Shown piece after piece: positions 25,485 through 36,126 of a DNA stretch of 64,000 bases. The notes under the pieces are model-generated. The model saw only the letters and a list, made by a program, of their open reading frames with translations, ran no database searches and was not told the origin of the DNA. The stretch covers positions 1-64,000 of the forward strand of contig CAJTMC010000003.1 of NCBI GenBank assembly GCA_910577115.1, given 5' to 3'. Within the stretch, counting starts at the first letter, position 1. Each line of letters starts with the position of its first letter. Origin of the DNA: an uncultured Lachnospiraceae bacterium (GTDB taxonomy: Bacteria > Bacillota > Clostridia > Lachnospirales > Lachnospiraceae). Both the position numbers and the translations under genes were made by a program.

Positions 25485-26519
25485 AAGCTCTTTCATCATA
25501 CGCGCCCACTCATCACATTCCCTCATATCTGCAAGCCCTTCATCATTTTGAAGACAGTCCAGTATATTATTTTTTATCTTAATATAAAAAGATTCCCCTA
25601 GCTGCTTGTGCCCCAAATGCTCATATAAAAAGGATTTTGCATAATCCTCTATCGTTCCTATGTGAGACATGATTTCTTTTATAATCTGTATGGTCTCCTC
25701 TACGTTCTTTTGACTGACCGCAAAGTCAAGATATCCCGACACTTCATTGTATCTCCCCATCTCGAACGTTCTTGCCATTTCGCTTTGTTTATCCAAATAC
25801 GCCTTTGCTCTCGCATAGTCTTTTTTCTCCATTGAAAATAAATAGAACACACTTAATACCTGATTTAATATCTGATACCCTGAAAACAGCAATTGTTCAT
25901 AAAGCTTACAGGCGTCCTCCTCCATTCCTTTGTGTTTATAGATTTCTGCCTGTTTTAGTTTTCGAATCGGATCGTCCTGCGAAAAATACTGCAAATACGT
26001 TTCTGCTTTATCGTACTCTCCTTTTCTGACATAAAATCCAAATAAAGAATCCGCTGCATTCTTTTTGATTTGCGGATCATCATCTTCCAAAACCATTTGA
26101 TAATAGTGATTAATCGTATCCGCATACTGCTGTGCATTTTCTACTTTTTTTGTCAGACGCCTGACATCTAAAACAAGCGCAACCTGCCAAATAAGCTGAT
26201 TACAGTTTGGGTATTCATGCAGTATGCTTTCCGCCCATCTAAAAACCTCGGCGTATTCCTCTGTCTCCAGTTTTGCGTCAAGTTCCTTGATGATATGATT
26301 GATTTCATCAGTGGAAAGCTCCTCATGAAACGACAGCAGCTCGTCCAATGAGATACCCAGCAATCGCGCAATCGGCGCAAGCAACCCAATATCCGGCTGT
26401 GAAACACCGTTTTCCCACTTATTGACGGCAGGCGCTGTGACGCCCAGTCTGTTTGCCATCTCCTCCTGTGTCATGTTTTTCTTTTTTCTGTATGTTCGGA
26501 TTACGCTTCCAATCTGCAT
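25464..26519 (-). CDS. XRE-family regulator with C-terminal helical repeats
   Basis: A 351-residue protein with a Cro/CI-type helix-turn-helix at residues about 5-60 (GSVIRTYRKKKNMTQEEMAN, GVTAPAVNKWENGVSQPDIG) followed by TPR-like helices (EYDKAETYLQYFSQDDPIRK, MEEDACKLYEQLLFSGYQIL). Such proteins are usually peptide- or stress-responsive regulators. The start at 26519 (MQIGSVIRT) follows GGAGG at 11 bases; the frame is open 32 codons further but that part does not look coding. It converges on the DUF4317 gene with only six bases between the stop codons. Confidence 0.85.
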   Translation of the reverse strand: MQIGSVIRTYRKKKNMTQEEMANRLGVTAPAVNKWENGVSQPDIGLLAPIARLLGISLDELLSFHEELSTDEINHIIKELDAKLETEEYAEVFRWAESILHEYPNCNQLIWQVALVLDVRRLTKKVENAQQYADTINHYYQMVLEDDDPQIKKNAADSLFGFYVRKGEYDKAETYLQYFSQDDPIRKLKQAEIYKHKGMEEDACKLYEQLLFSGYQILNQVLSVFYLFSMEKKDYARAKAYLDKQSEMARTFEMGRYNEVSGYLDFAVSQKNVEETIQIIKEIMSHIGTIEDYAKSFLYEHLGHKQLGESFYIKIKNNILDCLQNDEGLADMRECDEWARMMKELGVETTV

Positions 26520-26704
26520 TGTATAACATTCCTCCATTATATGAACAGCAATGATTTCGTTACTGTTCACTCCGTTTTGGTAACAGGTAAAAACCGGACT
26601 TATCAGTAGCAACATTCCTACTATCTATAACATAACAAATTTTCAGAGAATCTACAATTGATTATCTATTAAATAATATTCAATTTTATTAACAGGCAGT
26701 TAAA

Positions 26705-26755
26705 ATCCCACATGCAGCCACAACAAATTTTGCCGTTCCAACCCGCATGTGGGAT
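26705..26755 (-). terminator. Terminator of ileS
   Basis: On the minus strand ATCCCACATGC pairs with GCATGTGGGAT, an eleven-pair stem with a loop of about 28 bases, followed by TTTT. It lies about 30 bases after the ileS stop. Confidence 0.7.
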
Positions 26756-26786
26756 ATATTGATATCAAAGATATTCAAAAATAGTT

Positions 26787-29700
26787 TTAAACGCGTTCCA
26801 CGCCAATTATGACCTTCTCGCCGTTTACATTCCACTCCTTCGCGTTTCCGCCGTTTTCATACTGAATCGCATTGGCAAGAACCTTCTCACCGATCGCGTC
26901 CGCATTTTTCTTTACTACATCTGCAATCCGGTCATTTCCGCTAATGTAAACAACAATGTGATCCATAACCTCAAAGTCAGAATCCTTACGCATTGTCTGA
27001 ATCTTGCTGATAACCTCATAGACAAAGCCTTCCTCAATCAGTTCATCTGTAAGGTTGGTGTCAAGCACAACGGTCACAGTATTATCTGCCTCCGTAACAT
27101 ATCCTTCCTTCTGTGAAATATCGATCAATAGGTCTTCCTCCGCAAGCTTCACCTCTATACCATTTACATCAAAAGTGATAAATCCACTTGCCTTTAGCTC
27201 GTCCATCGCTGCATTTCCGTCAATTGACGCAAGCTTCTCCTTAATGCCGCCAAGCTGTTTGCCATATTTGGGACCAACCGTTTTAAGCTGCGGCTTAAAC
27301 GTATAGGTCGTGAACGCTCTCACATCATCTGTAAACACAACCTTCTTGACATTCAGCTCATCTTCTATAATCTCCTGATAAAACTTACCAAGCTCAAACG
27401 GCGCTTTGATAAACATCGTGCTAATGGGCTGCCTGTTCTTAATATTTGCCGTATTTCTGCACGCACGTCCCATCACAACCGTCTTTAGGAGCGCCTCCAT
27501 ATCCGCTTCAAGCTGCTTGTCAATCAGCTTCTCGTCAACAGTCGGAAAATCACACAAATGAATGCTTTCCGGCGCATTTTTGTCAATGCTGCAAACAAGA
27601 TTTCTGTAAATATCCTCCGTCATAAACGGTATCATCGGCGCTGCCGCCTTTGAAATAGTCACAAGCGCAGTATAAAGCGTCATATATGCATTAATCTTAT
27701 CCTGCTCCATGCCCTTTGCCCAAAAGCGCTCGCGGCTGCGTCTTACATACCAGTTGCTCATTTCGTCTACAAACTCCTGCAATGCTCTTGCAGCCTCAGG
27801 AATCCGATAGTTTTCAAGGTTACTGTCAACCTCGCCGACTACCGTATTGAGCTTTGATAAAAGCCATTTATCCATAACCGGGAGCTTCTCATACTCTGAA
27901 CTATACGAAGTAAAGTTTGTGTATTTCGTCGCATCAAACTGATCAATATTAGCGTAAAGCACAAAGAAAGCGTAGGTATTCCAAAGCGTACCCATAAATT
28001 TACGCTGTCCTTCCTGTACCGCCTTGCCATGAAAACGATTCGGCAGCCAGGGTGCGGAATTCACATAGAAATACCAGCGGATTGCATCTGCACCATATGT
28101 CTCAAGTGCCTCAAACGGATCTACTGCATTGCCCTTTGACTTGCTCATCTTCTGACCGTTCTCATCCTGCACGTGACCAAGCACAATGACATTCTCATAA
28201 GGCGACTTATTGAACAAAAGCGTTGACTCCGCCATCAGCGAGTAGAACCAGCCGCGTGTCTGGTCAACTGCCTCCGAAATAAACTGCGCAGGAAACTGTT
28301 GTTCGAATAATTCTTTATTTTCAAACGGGTAATGATGCTGTGCAAACGGCATCGCACCGGAATCAAACCAACAGTCGATAACCTCCGGAACTCTGTGCAT
28401 ATCCTTGCCGCAGTCAGGGCATTGAAAGGTCACTTCATCAATATACGGTCTGTGCAGCTCTACCTTTACCGCGTCCGGATTTCCACTTCTGTCCGCAAGC
28501 TCCTGTCTGCTGCCGATGCACTCCTGATGGCCGCACTCGCACTCCCACACATTGAGCGGCGTACCCCAGTAACGGTTACGCGAAATGCCCCAGTCCTGAA
28601 TATTCTCCAGCCAGTCACCGAAACGACCTTTGCCGATTGATTCCGGAATCCAATTTACGGTATTGTTATTTCTTACCAAATCATCTTTCACAGCCGTCAT
28701 CTTAATAAACCATGACTCACGCGCATAGTAAATCAACGGCGTGTCACAGCGCCAGCAGTGCGGATATTCATGCTCAAACTTCGGCGCGTCAAACAAAAGC
28801 CCCTTGTCCTCCAAATCCTTTAGAATCATCGGATCTGCTTTCTTCACAAACACACCGGCATATGACGTCTCTTCGGTCATCTCGCCTTTGCCATTCACAA
28901 GCTGCACAAAAGGAAGCTCATACTTTCTGCCGACATTGGCATCATCCTCACCAAATGCAGGCGCAATGTGTACGATACCGGTACCGTCCGTCATTGTAAC
29001 ATAATTGTCACAGGTGATAAAATGCGCTTTCCTGTGCTGCTTTTCGATAATCCCTGCCGCAAAATCAAACAGTGGCTCATATTCTTTTCTCTCTAAATCG
29101 GTTCCCTTGTATGTTCCCACGATTTCATATGCTTTATCACCCTCATGCTCAACCAGCTTGCCAAGCACCTTATCAAGCAGCGCCTCCGCCATGTAATACG
29201 TATAGCCGTCAACTGCTTTCACCTTGCAGTATATCTCGTCCGGATTAACACAAAGCGCCACATTGGAAGGCAGTGTCCAAGGTGTGGTTGTCCATGCAAG
29301 AAAATAAGCATCTTCACCGACTACCTTAAAACGTACAACTGCCGAGCGCTCCTTAACTGTTTTATACCCTTGTGCGACCTCCTGCGAAGAAAGCGGCGTA
29401 CCGCAGCGGGGACAGTAAGGTACGATTTTAAAGCCTTTGTACAGCAGCTTTTTGTTCCAGATTTCTTTTAACGCCCACCATTCCGACTCAATAAAATCGT
29501 CATGATACGTAACATAGGGATCGTCCATATCTGCCCAGAAACCGACTGTACCTGAGAAATCCTCCCACATTCCTTTATATTTCCATACGGATTCCTTACA
29601 CTTTTTGATAAAAGGCTCCATACCGTACTCTTCAATCTGTTCTTTGCCGTTTAATCCAAGCAGCTTCTCAACTTCCAGCTCCACCGGAAGTCCATGTGTA

Positions 29701-29957
29701 TCCCAGCCTGCCTTTCTCGGCACCATATACCCTTTCATTGTGCGGTAGCGGGGAATCATATCCTTAATGACGCGCGTCAGTACATGACCGATATGCGGCT
29801 TACCGTTTGCCGTAGGCGGTCCGTCATAAAATGTGTAGGTCTTGCCCTGCTTGCGGCTTTCCATACTCTTTCTAAAAATATCGTTGTCCTTCCAAAACTT
29901 CTCAACCTCTTTCTCGCGGTCTACAAAGTTCATGTTTGTTGAAACCTTTTGATACAT
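26787..29957 (-). CDS. ileS: Isoleucyl-tRNA synthetase
   Basis: Charges tRNA-Ile. The class I signatures are PHIGH in GPPTANGKPHIGHV (residues 46-59) and KMSKS in NGQKMSKSKGN. The editing domain shows the TTTPWTLPSNVAL segment. At about 1056 residues and with GTPLSSQEVAQGYK and DCWFDSGAMPFAQHHYPF, it resembles the longer eukaryote-like IleRS2 group rather than the shorter IleRS1; that group is known to be naturally less sensitive to mupirocin, which is inference here. The start at 29957 follows GGTGGAGG. It lies 22 bases after a YfhO-like gene, leaving no room for a T-box leader. Confidence 0.93.
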   Translation of the reverse strand: MYQKVSTNMNFVDREKEVEKFWKDNDIFRKSMESRKQGKTYTFYDGPPTANGKPHIGHVLTRVIKDMIPRYRTMKGYMVPRKAGWDTHGLPVELEVEKLLGLNGKEQIEEYGMEPFIKKCKESVWKYKGMWEDFSGTVGFWADMDDPYVTYHDDFIESEWWALKEIWNKKLLYKGFKIVPYCPRCGTPLSSQEVAQGYKTVKERSAVVRFKVVGEDAYFLAWTTTPWTLPSNVALCVNPDEIYCKVKAVDGYTYYMAEALLDKVLGKLVEHEGDKAYEIVGTYKGTDLERKEYEPLFDFAAGIIEKQHRKAHFITCDNYVTMTDGTGIVHIAPAFGEDDANVGRKYELPFVQLVNGKGEMTEETSYAGVFVKKADPMILKDLEDKGLLFDAPKFEHEYPHCWRCDTPLIYYARESWFIKMTAVKDDLVRNNNTVNWIPESIGKGRFGDWLENIQDWGISRNRYWGTPLNVWECECGHQECIGSRQELADRSGNPDAVKVELHRPYIDEVTFQCPDCGKDMHRVPEVIDCWFDSGAMPFAQHHYPFENKELFEQQFPAQFISEAVDQTRGWFYSLMAESTLLFNKSPYENVIVLGHVQDENGQKMSKSKGNAVDPFEALETYGADAIRWYFYVNSAPWLPNRFHGKAVQEGQRKFMGTLWNTYAFFVLYANIDQFDATKYTNFTSYSSEYEKLPVMDKWLLSKLNTVVGEVDSNLENYRIPEAARALQEFVDEMSNWYVRRSRERFWAKGMEQDKINAYMTLYTALVTISKAAAPMIPFMTEDIYRNLVCSIDKNAPESIHLCDFPTVDEKLIDKQLEADMEALLKTVVMGRACRNTANIKNRQPISTMFIKAPFELGKFYQEIIEDELNVKKVVFTDDVRAFTTYTFKPQLKTVGPKYGKQLGGIKEKLASIDGNAAMDELKASGFITFDVNGIEVKLAEEDLLIDISQKEGYVTEADNTVTVVLDTNLTDELIEEGFVYEVISKIQTMRKDSDFEVMDHIVVYISGNDRIADVVKKNADAIGEKVLANAIQYENGGNAKEWNVNGEKVIIGVERV

Positions 29958-29979
29958 TGTTTCAGCCTCCACCTTTCTT

Positions 29980-32232
29980 TCATTTGCTTTTCTTTATTGT
30001 TATAATCTGCTTTCTATGAAACAAAAAGAGCATCGCTCCTATCAGGATCACTGCGGCCAGTGAACAGATATCTGCTACTTTGTAATATGGCGGGATTTCA
30101 TATGTTACAACCACAACTCCGCTGTAATCGTCAGGGAGCATCACCCTGACCACATTATTGACGCCGTCCACAATACCAAGCCTGATTCCATTTTCACCAT
30201 ACGCAGCATAATTTTTATAATGAATTATCGGAAGTTCTATCCAAGCATCACCACTATCATCTATAGTTTCGCATCTCATTATAGCATACTTTCCCTGCCT
30301 TGTGTACCCCTCGATTATCTCCGCGTTATTGGCATATAACACTCCGTCAAAAGAGTCAATATCCGTTCCTGTTCTTACATATTCACCAAAAACCAGTGAA
30401 AAGCTGTCAAGTTCCGCGGAGTCATATTTTTCAACATAAGTACGTTCTTGTATCACTCCGCTAAACATCTGTGCCGTCGTCACAATCAGCAAAATAAGCA
30501 GCACACGCTCTATATGCTCACGCTTTTCCTCTTCCATTTTTAGAAATAACATACACAAAAGCAGTGACAAAAGCACTTGTGCAATCGGCAAAAACCGCCA
30601 GGGAAACTGTATTTTTTCAATCCATCCCATAAAAGGCACATGATGAATCATAAAATTCCACGGAAACAGATTGGAAGCCATCCAAAGTATCAGCACCGAC
30701 ATCAGCGTTATAAATCTTATCGTTTTGTCGCGGTACTTAATACAGAAATAAATTCCCACAAAGAGCGCCGCCATCAGCACAATTCCCGGCGTTATCGCCA
30801 TGCGGTCCCCAATATTTTTTCCTGATGTTCCAAAGGATTTTTGATAAAGCATAAAATACTGGCTTATGTACGCTCCCATTCCCTGTATCGTTCCCGCCGC
30901 AGCCTCCTCAGTATCATTAAGAATCTCCACCGGCACGTTTTTGGAATAATCAAGAAACGGTACAAGAAAAAATAAATTGACCACAACAGTCATTGCAACA
31001 GCAACAACATATACAAGCAGCGTACTTTTGCGTAATGTCTTTTTTATCATCAAAATACAAACAATCGCTATTGTTAACGACACTGTCGCCACGCTAATCA
31101 GATGTGTCTGCACAAGTCCGGACATTGCAGCAGCCAAAAGTACCGCATTTTTTATATAATTTTTGAAGTCTGTCTCATCTTCCGTATAAATTCTATATAT
31201 TGCAAGGAGGACTAAAGGGAGGAACATCATTGCTGTATATTCTCCTACTGCAACCCTTACATATACATTCGTGAGGCGATATATAGCAAATACATATCCT
31301 GCCGTCCCCCACATCGCCGCTCTGTTGTTTTTTACAATCTTATGAAAGCACACATATGCCGCAAGGGTTGTGCCAAGATTGATGAAAAACAAATATGCTT
31401 TGTAAGACTGTGTCACAGAAAATCCAATTATCCTGAGCAGCGCAGGTATATACAGCAAAATGTCTCCATAATAAATGGATACCGGATATCCGTAGCCCTC
31501 CATCCAGTTTGGCTGCATTCGCACAGGAAATTCCCCCAACCGAAGCCCCTCTGCCAAACCTTCAATGCGAAGCAGATGGAATGTGCCATCATGTCCTACA
31601 CATAACCCCCGTGTCATCTCAGGTACACAAGAGAGAAATGTAATTGCAGCAAGTGCGGCAATTGTGAATTTATTCTGCTCAATCTTTTCCCTGCACAAAT
31701 AACAAGCCGTAAAAAGAATTACGGCTGCAAACGCAAGAAACGCATTTGTTCTTATCCCTACCGTATTTTGCGTGATTGTAATACTATTTACGCGAAGTGC
31801 TCCGTAGCCGCCGTATTTCACTCTCAGCTCAAGGTCGTCAACCGTATCCTTGATCCTTATATTAAAACGCTTATGTGAACTTTGCGGCTTTAATACGATA
31901 TCACCTGACACAATATAATCAGAAAAATGATTACTATGCATATCCATTGTGCAATCATTCTCTGTAATGTAATCAACATCTACTGTATAGTACCCTCTGT
32001 CAATCGCCATATATGGTCCATATAACACGTAACCGGAGCTTCCGCTGTAAATATATTTGCTTCCATCATCGTCAGTAAGCATAGTTCCCGACATCTCTTC
32101 CATATCTACTGCAATGCTGACAGGCCAAAATACATGAAATCTCACAGCCGTCACAATCGCAATCGCTATGCACAATATTACAGCAGCAATTATCACTGTC
32201 CTGTTGTTTATATACTGCTTCATCTTTTCCAT
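29980..32232 (-). CDS. YfhO-like polytopic membrane protein (GT-C type)
   Basis: A 750-residue protein with an N-terminal helix (VIIAAVILCIAIAIVTAVRF), an extracellular domain to about residue 165, roughly a dozen more helices and a C-terminal extracellular beta domain before a last helix. The segment VGHDGTFHLLRIEGLAEGL with the following FPVRMQP and GYGYPVSIYYGDILLYIPAL is typical of the PTPS-related/YfhO proteins of the GT-C glycosyltransferase fold, the histidine-aspartate pair being a candidate active site. A lipid-linked sugar transferase role for cell-wall polymers is plausible but unproven. The start has AAAGGAATAAAACA. Confidence 0.78.
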   Translation of the reverse strand: MEKMKQYINNRTVIIAAVILCIAIAIVTAVRFHVFWPVSIAVDMEEMSGTMLTDDDGSKYIYSGSSGYVLYGPYMAIDRGYYTVDVDYITENDCTMDMHSNHFSDYIVSGDIVLKPQSSHKRFNIRIKDTVDDLELRVKYGGYGALRVNSITITQNTVGIRTNAFLAFAAVILFTACYLCREKIEQNKFTIAALAAITFLSCVPEMTRGLCVGHDGTFHLLRIEGLAEGLRLGEFPVRMQPNWMEGYGYPVSIYYGDILLYIPALLRIIGFSVTQSYKAYLFFINLGTTLAAYVCFHKIVKNNRAAMWGTAGYVFAIYRLTNVYVRVAVGEYTAMMFLPLVLLAIYRIYTEDETDFKNYIKNAVLLAAAMSGLVQTHLISVATVSLTIAIVCILMIKKTLRKSTLLVYVVAVAMTVVVNLFFLVPFLDYSKNVPVEILNDTEEAAAGTIQGMGAYISQYFMLYQKSFGTSGKNIGDRMAITPGIVLMAALFVGIYFCIKYRDKTIRFITLMSVLILWMASNLFPWNFMIHHVPFMGWIEKIQFPWRFLPIAQVLLSLLLCMLFLKMEEEKREHIERVLLILLIVTTAQMFSGVIQERTYVEKYDSAELDSFSLVFGEYVRTGTDIDSFDGVLYANNAEIIEGYTRQGKYAIMRCETIDDSGDAWIELPIIHYKNYAAYGENGIRLGIVDGVNNVVRVMLPDDYSGVVVVTYEIPPYYKVADICSLAAVILIGAMLFLFHRKQIITIKKSK

Positions 32233-32263
32233 TGTTTTATTCCTTTGTCTAACCATTCAGATC

Positions 32264-34295
32264 TCAATTTAAAATCCGCTTCTTTCTACGCTTTCCAATA
32301 TTTGCAAAAGCAAACAATGCTGCTGCAAGCACAGTGATAAATGAACACATATCTGCCATTTTATAAAATACCGGGATTTCGTATACTACGGAAACAGTGC
32401 CTTTATACCCCTTCGGTATCATCACCCTTACTGTATTATTGTCACCATCCTCAATAGTAAAAGCAGTCCTATCATCACCGTAAGCAGCATAATTTTTATA
32501 ATGCATTAATGGAAATTCCACCCATGCATTATCGCCTTCATCCTCAGCCTCGCATTTTATTATAGCGTTTTTTCCTTGTCTTGTGTAGCCCTCAATGATC
32601 CTGACATTATTGGTATGGGTTACTCCGTTAAAATAATCCGTGTTCGTATCTGCCCTTACATACTCACCGTTTCCAACCGAAAAGCTATCAATTCCCGCCG
32701 TATCATACTGCTGCGCATAGTTTCCCTCCTGTATCACTCCGCTAAACATCTGTCCTGTTGTCACAATCAGCAGAATAAACAGTCCAAGCTCTGCACGTTC
32801 CCGCTTTTCCTGTCTGATTTTTGCAAGAAGCATACATAACAATAATGCTAAAAGCAATTGCGCAATTGGCAGGAAACGCCACGGAAACTGTATTTTTTCC
32901 AGCCATTCCATGAAAGGAACATGCTTGATGATAAAATTCCACGGAAATAAATCAGACGCCATCCAGAGTAACAATACTGACATCAGTGTCATAAATTGCA
33001 TGAATCTGTCCTGATTTTTTATGCAGAAATAAAACTCTAAAAACAGCGCTGTCATCAAAACAATCCCCGGTGTTATTGCCATTCGGTCGCTAATACTTGT
33101 ACCTGAGCCTCCTGATACCTTTTGGTAAAACATAAAATACTGGCTTATATATGCTCCCTTTCCCTGTATCACCTCAGCAGCCGCCGCATTGTTATAATTG
33201 AGCACCTGTACAGATACATTTTTTGAATAATCCATAAGCGGTACAAAAAAGAACAAATTAAACAGCACTGTCATTAAAATAGCGGATGCATATACAATCA
33301 GTGTGTTTTTGCGCAACGTCTTTTTTATCATCAAAATGCAGACGACCGCAATCGTCAGCGAAACGGTTACCACGCTTATCAAATGGGTCTGTACAAGCCC
33401 TGTCATTGCGGCTGCCAAAAGCACTGCGTTTTTCATATACTTTTTGAAGTCTGCCGCATCTTCCGTATAAATTCTATATAGTGCAAGGAGGACTAAAGGG
33501 AGGAACATCATTGCTGTATATTCACCAACCGCAACCCTGACATACACGTTTGTGAGTCTATATATGGCAAACACATATCCCGCTGTACCAAAAAACGCTG
33601 CTTTGCTGTCTTTTATCATATTATTAAAACAGATATAAGTAATAAGCGTCGTACCCAAATTTATTAAAAACAGATACACTTTGTAGGATTGCGACACAGA
33701 AAAACCTATTATTCTAAGTATTGCAGGAATATACAACAAAATATCCCCATAATAGATCGAGACCGGATATCCATATCCCCCCATCCAGATTGACTGCATT
33801 CGCACAGGAAACGTACCCAATTTAAGTTCTTCCGCCAGCCCTTCAATACGAAGCAGGTGGAATGCGCCGTCATGCCCTGTACACATCCCCTGTGTCATCA
33901 CAGGCACGCAGGAAAGAAAGGTAATCGCAGCAAGGAGAAAAAGTGTACGTTTATTTTGTTCAATCTTCCTTCTCAGCAAATAATACACTGTAAAAAGAAG
34001 AACTGCCATACATGCAAGGAATGCATTTTTCCTTATTCCTACTGTATTTTTCGTAATTTTAATACAGTCAATTCCAAGGTATCCTTCACCACTATATTTC
34101 ACTCTCAGATCAAAATCTTCGACTTTATCTTTCAATTGTAAATCAAAACTTTTGTGTGTGCTTTGCGGATTAAGAACAACATCACCCGACACAATATAAT
34201 CTGAAAAAAGCTGACTATGCACATCCATTGATGTAGTATTGTCAGTGGAATAGTCAATATCTATTGTATAGTATGCTTTGGCGTACCTTTTCCAT
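32264..34295 (-). pseudogene. Second YfhO-like protein, damaged at the 5' end
   Basis: A close tandem paralogue of the next gene (for example VRVAVGEYTAMMFLPLVLLA is identical). Its ribosome site and first codons (AAAGGAACAAAAACA, ATGGAAAAG at 34295) match those of the intact copy, but about 95 codons holding the first transmembrane helix are gone. The frame from that ATG stops after 13 codons. The homologous frame resumes out of phase as AYYTIDIDYSTDN and stays open for over 650 codons from an internal ATG at 34228 that has no ribosome site. Either a recent pseudogene or a shortened protein made by weak internal initiation. Confidence 0.72.
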
Positions 34296-34318
34296 TGTTT
34301 TTGTTCCTTTTAATAATC

Positions 34319-34356
34319 TAAAGCGGATAAATTATCACAACTTATCCGCTTTATTT
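34319..34356 (-). terminator. Hairpin after the DUF5722 gene
   Basis: AAAGCGGATAA pairs with TTATCCGCTTT. The T tract on the minus strand is weak (TTTAGATTATT), so read-through into the damaged YfhO gene is likely; no separate promoter for that gene was found. Confidence 0.6.
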
Positions 34357-34392
34357 ATAGCTGACCTCACATAATACAGGTCCAATATTTTC

Positions 34393-35997
34393 TTAGTTAC
34401 ATCCTACTGCCGCCCAGCTTGACGCGCCGATAATCGGAAGCGCAAACTGTGTATATGCAGCAGACTGTGGTGTATCAATATACTTATATACATCGCATAT
34501 CTGCTTTGGTGTACTAATCATACCGTTTGCATCGCAGTTGTAGATACCGCATGCAATATTATCTGACGTCTTTTCATAAAGGTCGTCTACTGCCCTGTGT
34601 ACGATAAAGCCCTTGATATAAGGATTCTTTTCCGCAAGCTTATATGCATATGCAAAAGAGGCTGCCTGCGTTGCTTCATCGGAGCCCTGCGAGTTAAACA
34701 AAATCTCCGATATAATAATATACCGCACCTGCCCGTTCGGTGCAAGGAATGACGGTTGTGCCATATAATTTGTGAATACGTCCATATTCTGCGGATTAAT
34801 CATTCTGGTATTGGCATTATTGCTAATCAGACGAAGCGCTTTATAATTGGAAGGCATGTCCCAGAACTTCGGTGTTGTAAGTGGTACGGGATGCGGATGC
34901 CATGCCACGCCCCAATCAATATTTCCATGTGATGCAACATCTGTGTTAAAGGCATCAATAAACTTCTTTGCGCCATACTGGTTTGCCGTTCCATCTTCCC
35001 ATGTCCATCTCTGGTCAATACAGGTAAGTACTCTTGCATTGGCATTCTGCGCCTTAATTGCGTTATAACATACACGAAATGCTTTCTCATATTCCAGCGT
35101 GAAGTTTGCCACATCATAATTACCAGCAAAATACCAAGGATTGTTATTGTTTACTTCATTACCGATAATCCAGTTTGTAATTAAACCTGTTGCAGGATTG
35201 CTGTAACGCTCTGTGAGGAATGCCATAAGAGCCTCAATCGACTCTGCGCCTGCCTGCTCGTCCATATTAAAAGCATAATGTCTGTATCCGCCTACTCTTG
35301 CAGCAGGTTTTACCGTAAGCGCCGTCGCTGCATTATAGTAGTTTACGATATTCATCGTCACTTCTACCTGCTGTGCCGCAAAAAGCTGCATAATCATATC
35401 ATACTCTGCCACAACTGTCTTATTAAAGCTGTAAGGCTTTCCGTTATACGTATAAGAAACACCTTCTCCTGCCGTAAAGAAGCGGTCAATCGCAAGCTCA
35501 TAGCTCGCATGCTGTACGCCAAGCTCCGGAAGTACCAGAATTGCTGTATTGTCTGCTGTAATACCCTTAATTGATGTAGGTACCGGGTTAACTGCGGTAT
35601 GTGTCGCTAAAACTTCAGGATTTGTAATATAAAACTCCTGACTTACCGCTGTGTATGCGCCGCCTGCTTTCGCTGCCACCACAAATCTTGAGCTTAACTT
35701 AGAATTCACTGTGCCTTGATCAAGCGTTGTTGTAAAGGTAACTGTCGGTGCATTTGGTGTCACTGCACAGAAGTCTGCTCTTCCTGCAATGGAATTTTGA
35801 TACGGTTTCATTTCAAACAAGTATAAATTTCCGTCCTCACTTGCCACGCCGGATACGGTTGCCGTAACTGTAATCTGGTCTGCACCACTGATAATACACT
35901 GTGTGATGGTTGCCGTTCCCGCAGCAAATGCTGTCACTGACATGACGCATACAAGCATCATACAGAGCGCTGCCCAAAGCGTTAGTTTCTTTTTCAT
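34393..35997 (-). CDS. Secreted DUF5722 protein, glycoside-hydrolase-like
   Basis: A 534-residue exported protein with a signal peptide ending near AFAAG (residues 1-26), an immunoglobulin-like beta domain to about 130, and a TIM-barrel DUF5722 domain. ITNWIIGNEVNN is in the position of an acid/base glutamate and RYIIISEILFNS of a nucleophile glutamate of clan-A glycosidases, so a hydrolase acting on surface or dietary glycan is likely. This is inferred from pattern, not proven. It has its own promoter and ends at a hairpin. Confidence 0.8.
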   Translation of the reverse strand: MKKKLTLWAALCMMLVCVMSVTAFAAGTATITQCIISGADQITVTATVSGVASEDGNLYLFEMKPYQNSIAGRADFCAVTPNAPTVTFTTTLDQGTVNSKLSSRFVVAAKAGGAYTAVSQEFYITNPEVLATHTAVNPVPTSIKGITADNTAILVLPELGVQHASYELAIDRFFTAGEGVSYTYNGKPYSFNKTVVAEYDMIMQLFAAQQVEVTMNIVNYYNAATALTVKPAARVGGYRHYAFNMDEQAGAESIEALMAFLTERYSNPATGLITNWIIGNEVNNNNPWYFAGNYDVANFTLEYEKAFRVCYNAIKAQNANARVLTCIDQRWTWEDGTANQYGAKKFIDAFNTDVASHGNIDWGVAWHPHPVPLTTPKFWDMPSNYKALRLISNNANTRMINPQNMDVFTNYMAQPSFLAPNGQVRYIIISEILFNSQGSDEATQAASFAYAYKLAEKNPYIKGFIVHRAVDDLYEKTSDNIACGIYNCDANGMISTPKQICDVYKYIDTPQSAAYTQFALPIIGASSWAAVGCN

Positions 35998-36045
35998 GAA
36001 ATACCTCCATAGTGAATAAATAAATTTGTTAGCCTTGTATGAATC

Positions 36046-36074
36046 ATTATAACATTTCAGGAAATGAATTACAA
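36046..36074 (-). promoter_or_regulatory. Promoter of the DUF5722 gene
   Basis: On the minus strand TTGTAA (36074-36069) and TATAAT (36051-36046) with a 17-base spacer. Confidence 0.7.
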
Positions 36075-36126
36075 TATTTTTGTGCAGCCGAATGGCATGC
36101 CGAAATGGAAATCGCAGGACAAAACG

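Noticed and set aside
29958..29979. T-box or other leader before ileS
   Set aside because: Only 22 bases separate it from the upstream gene.
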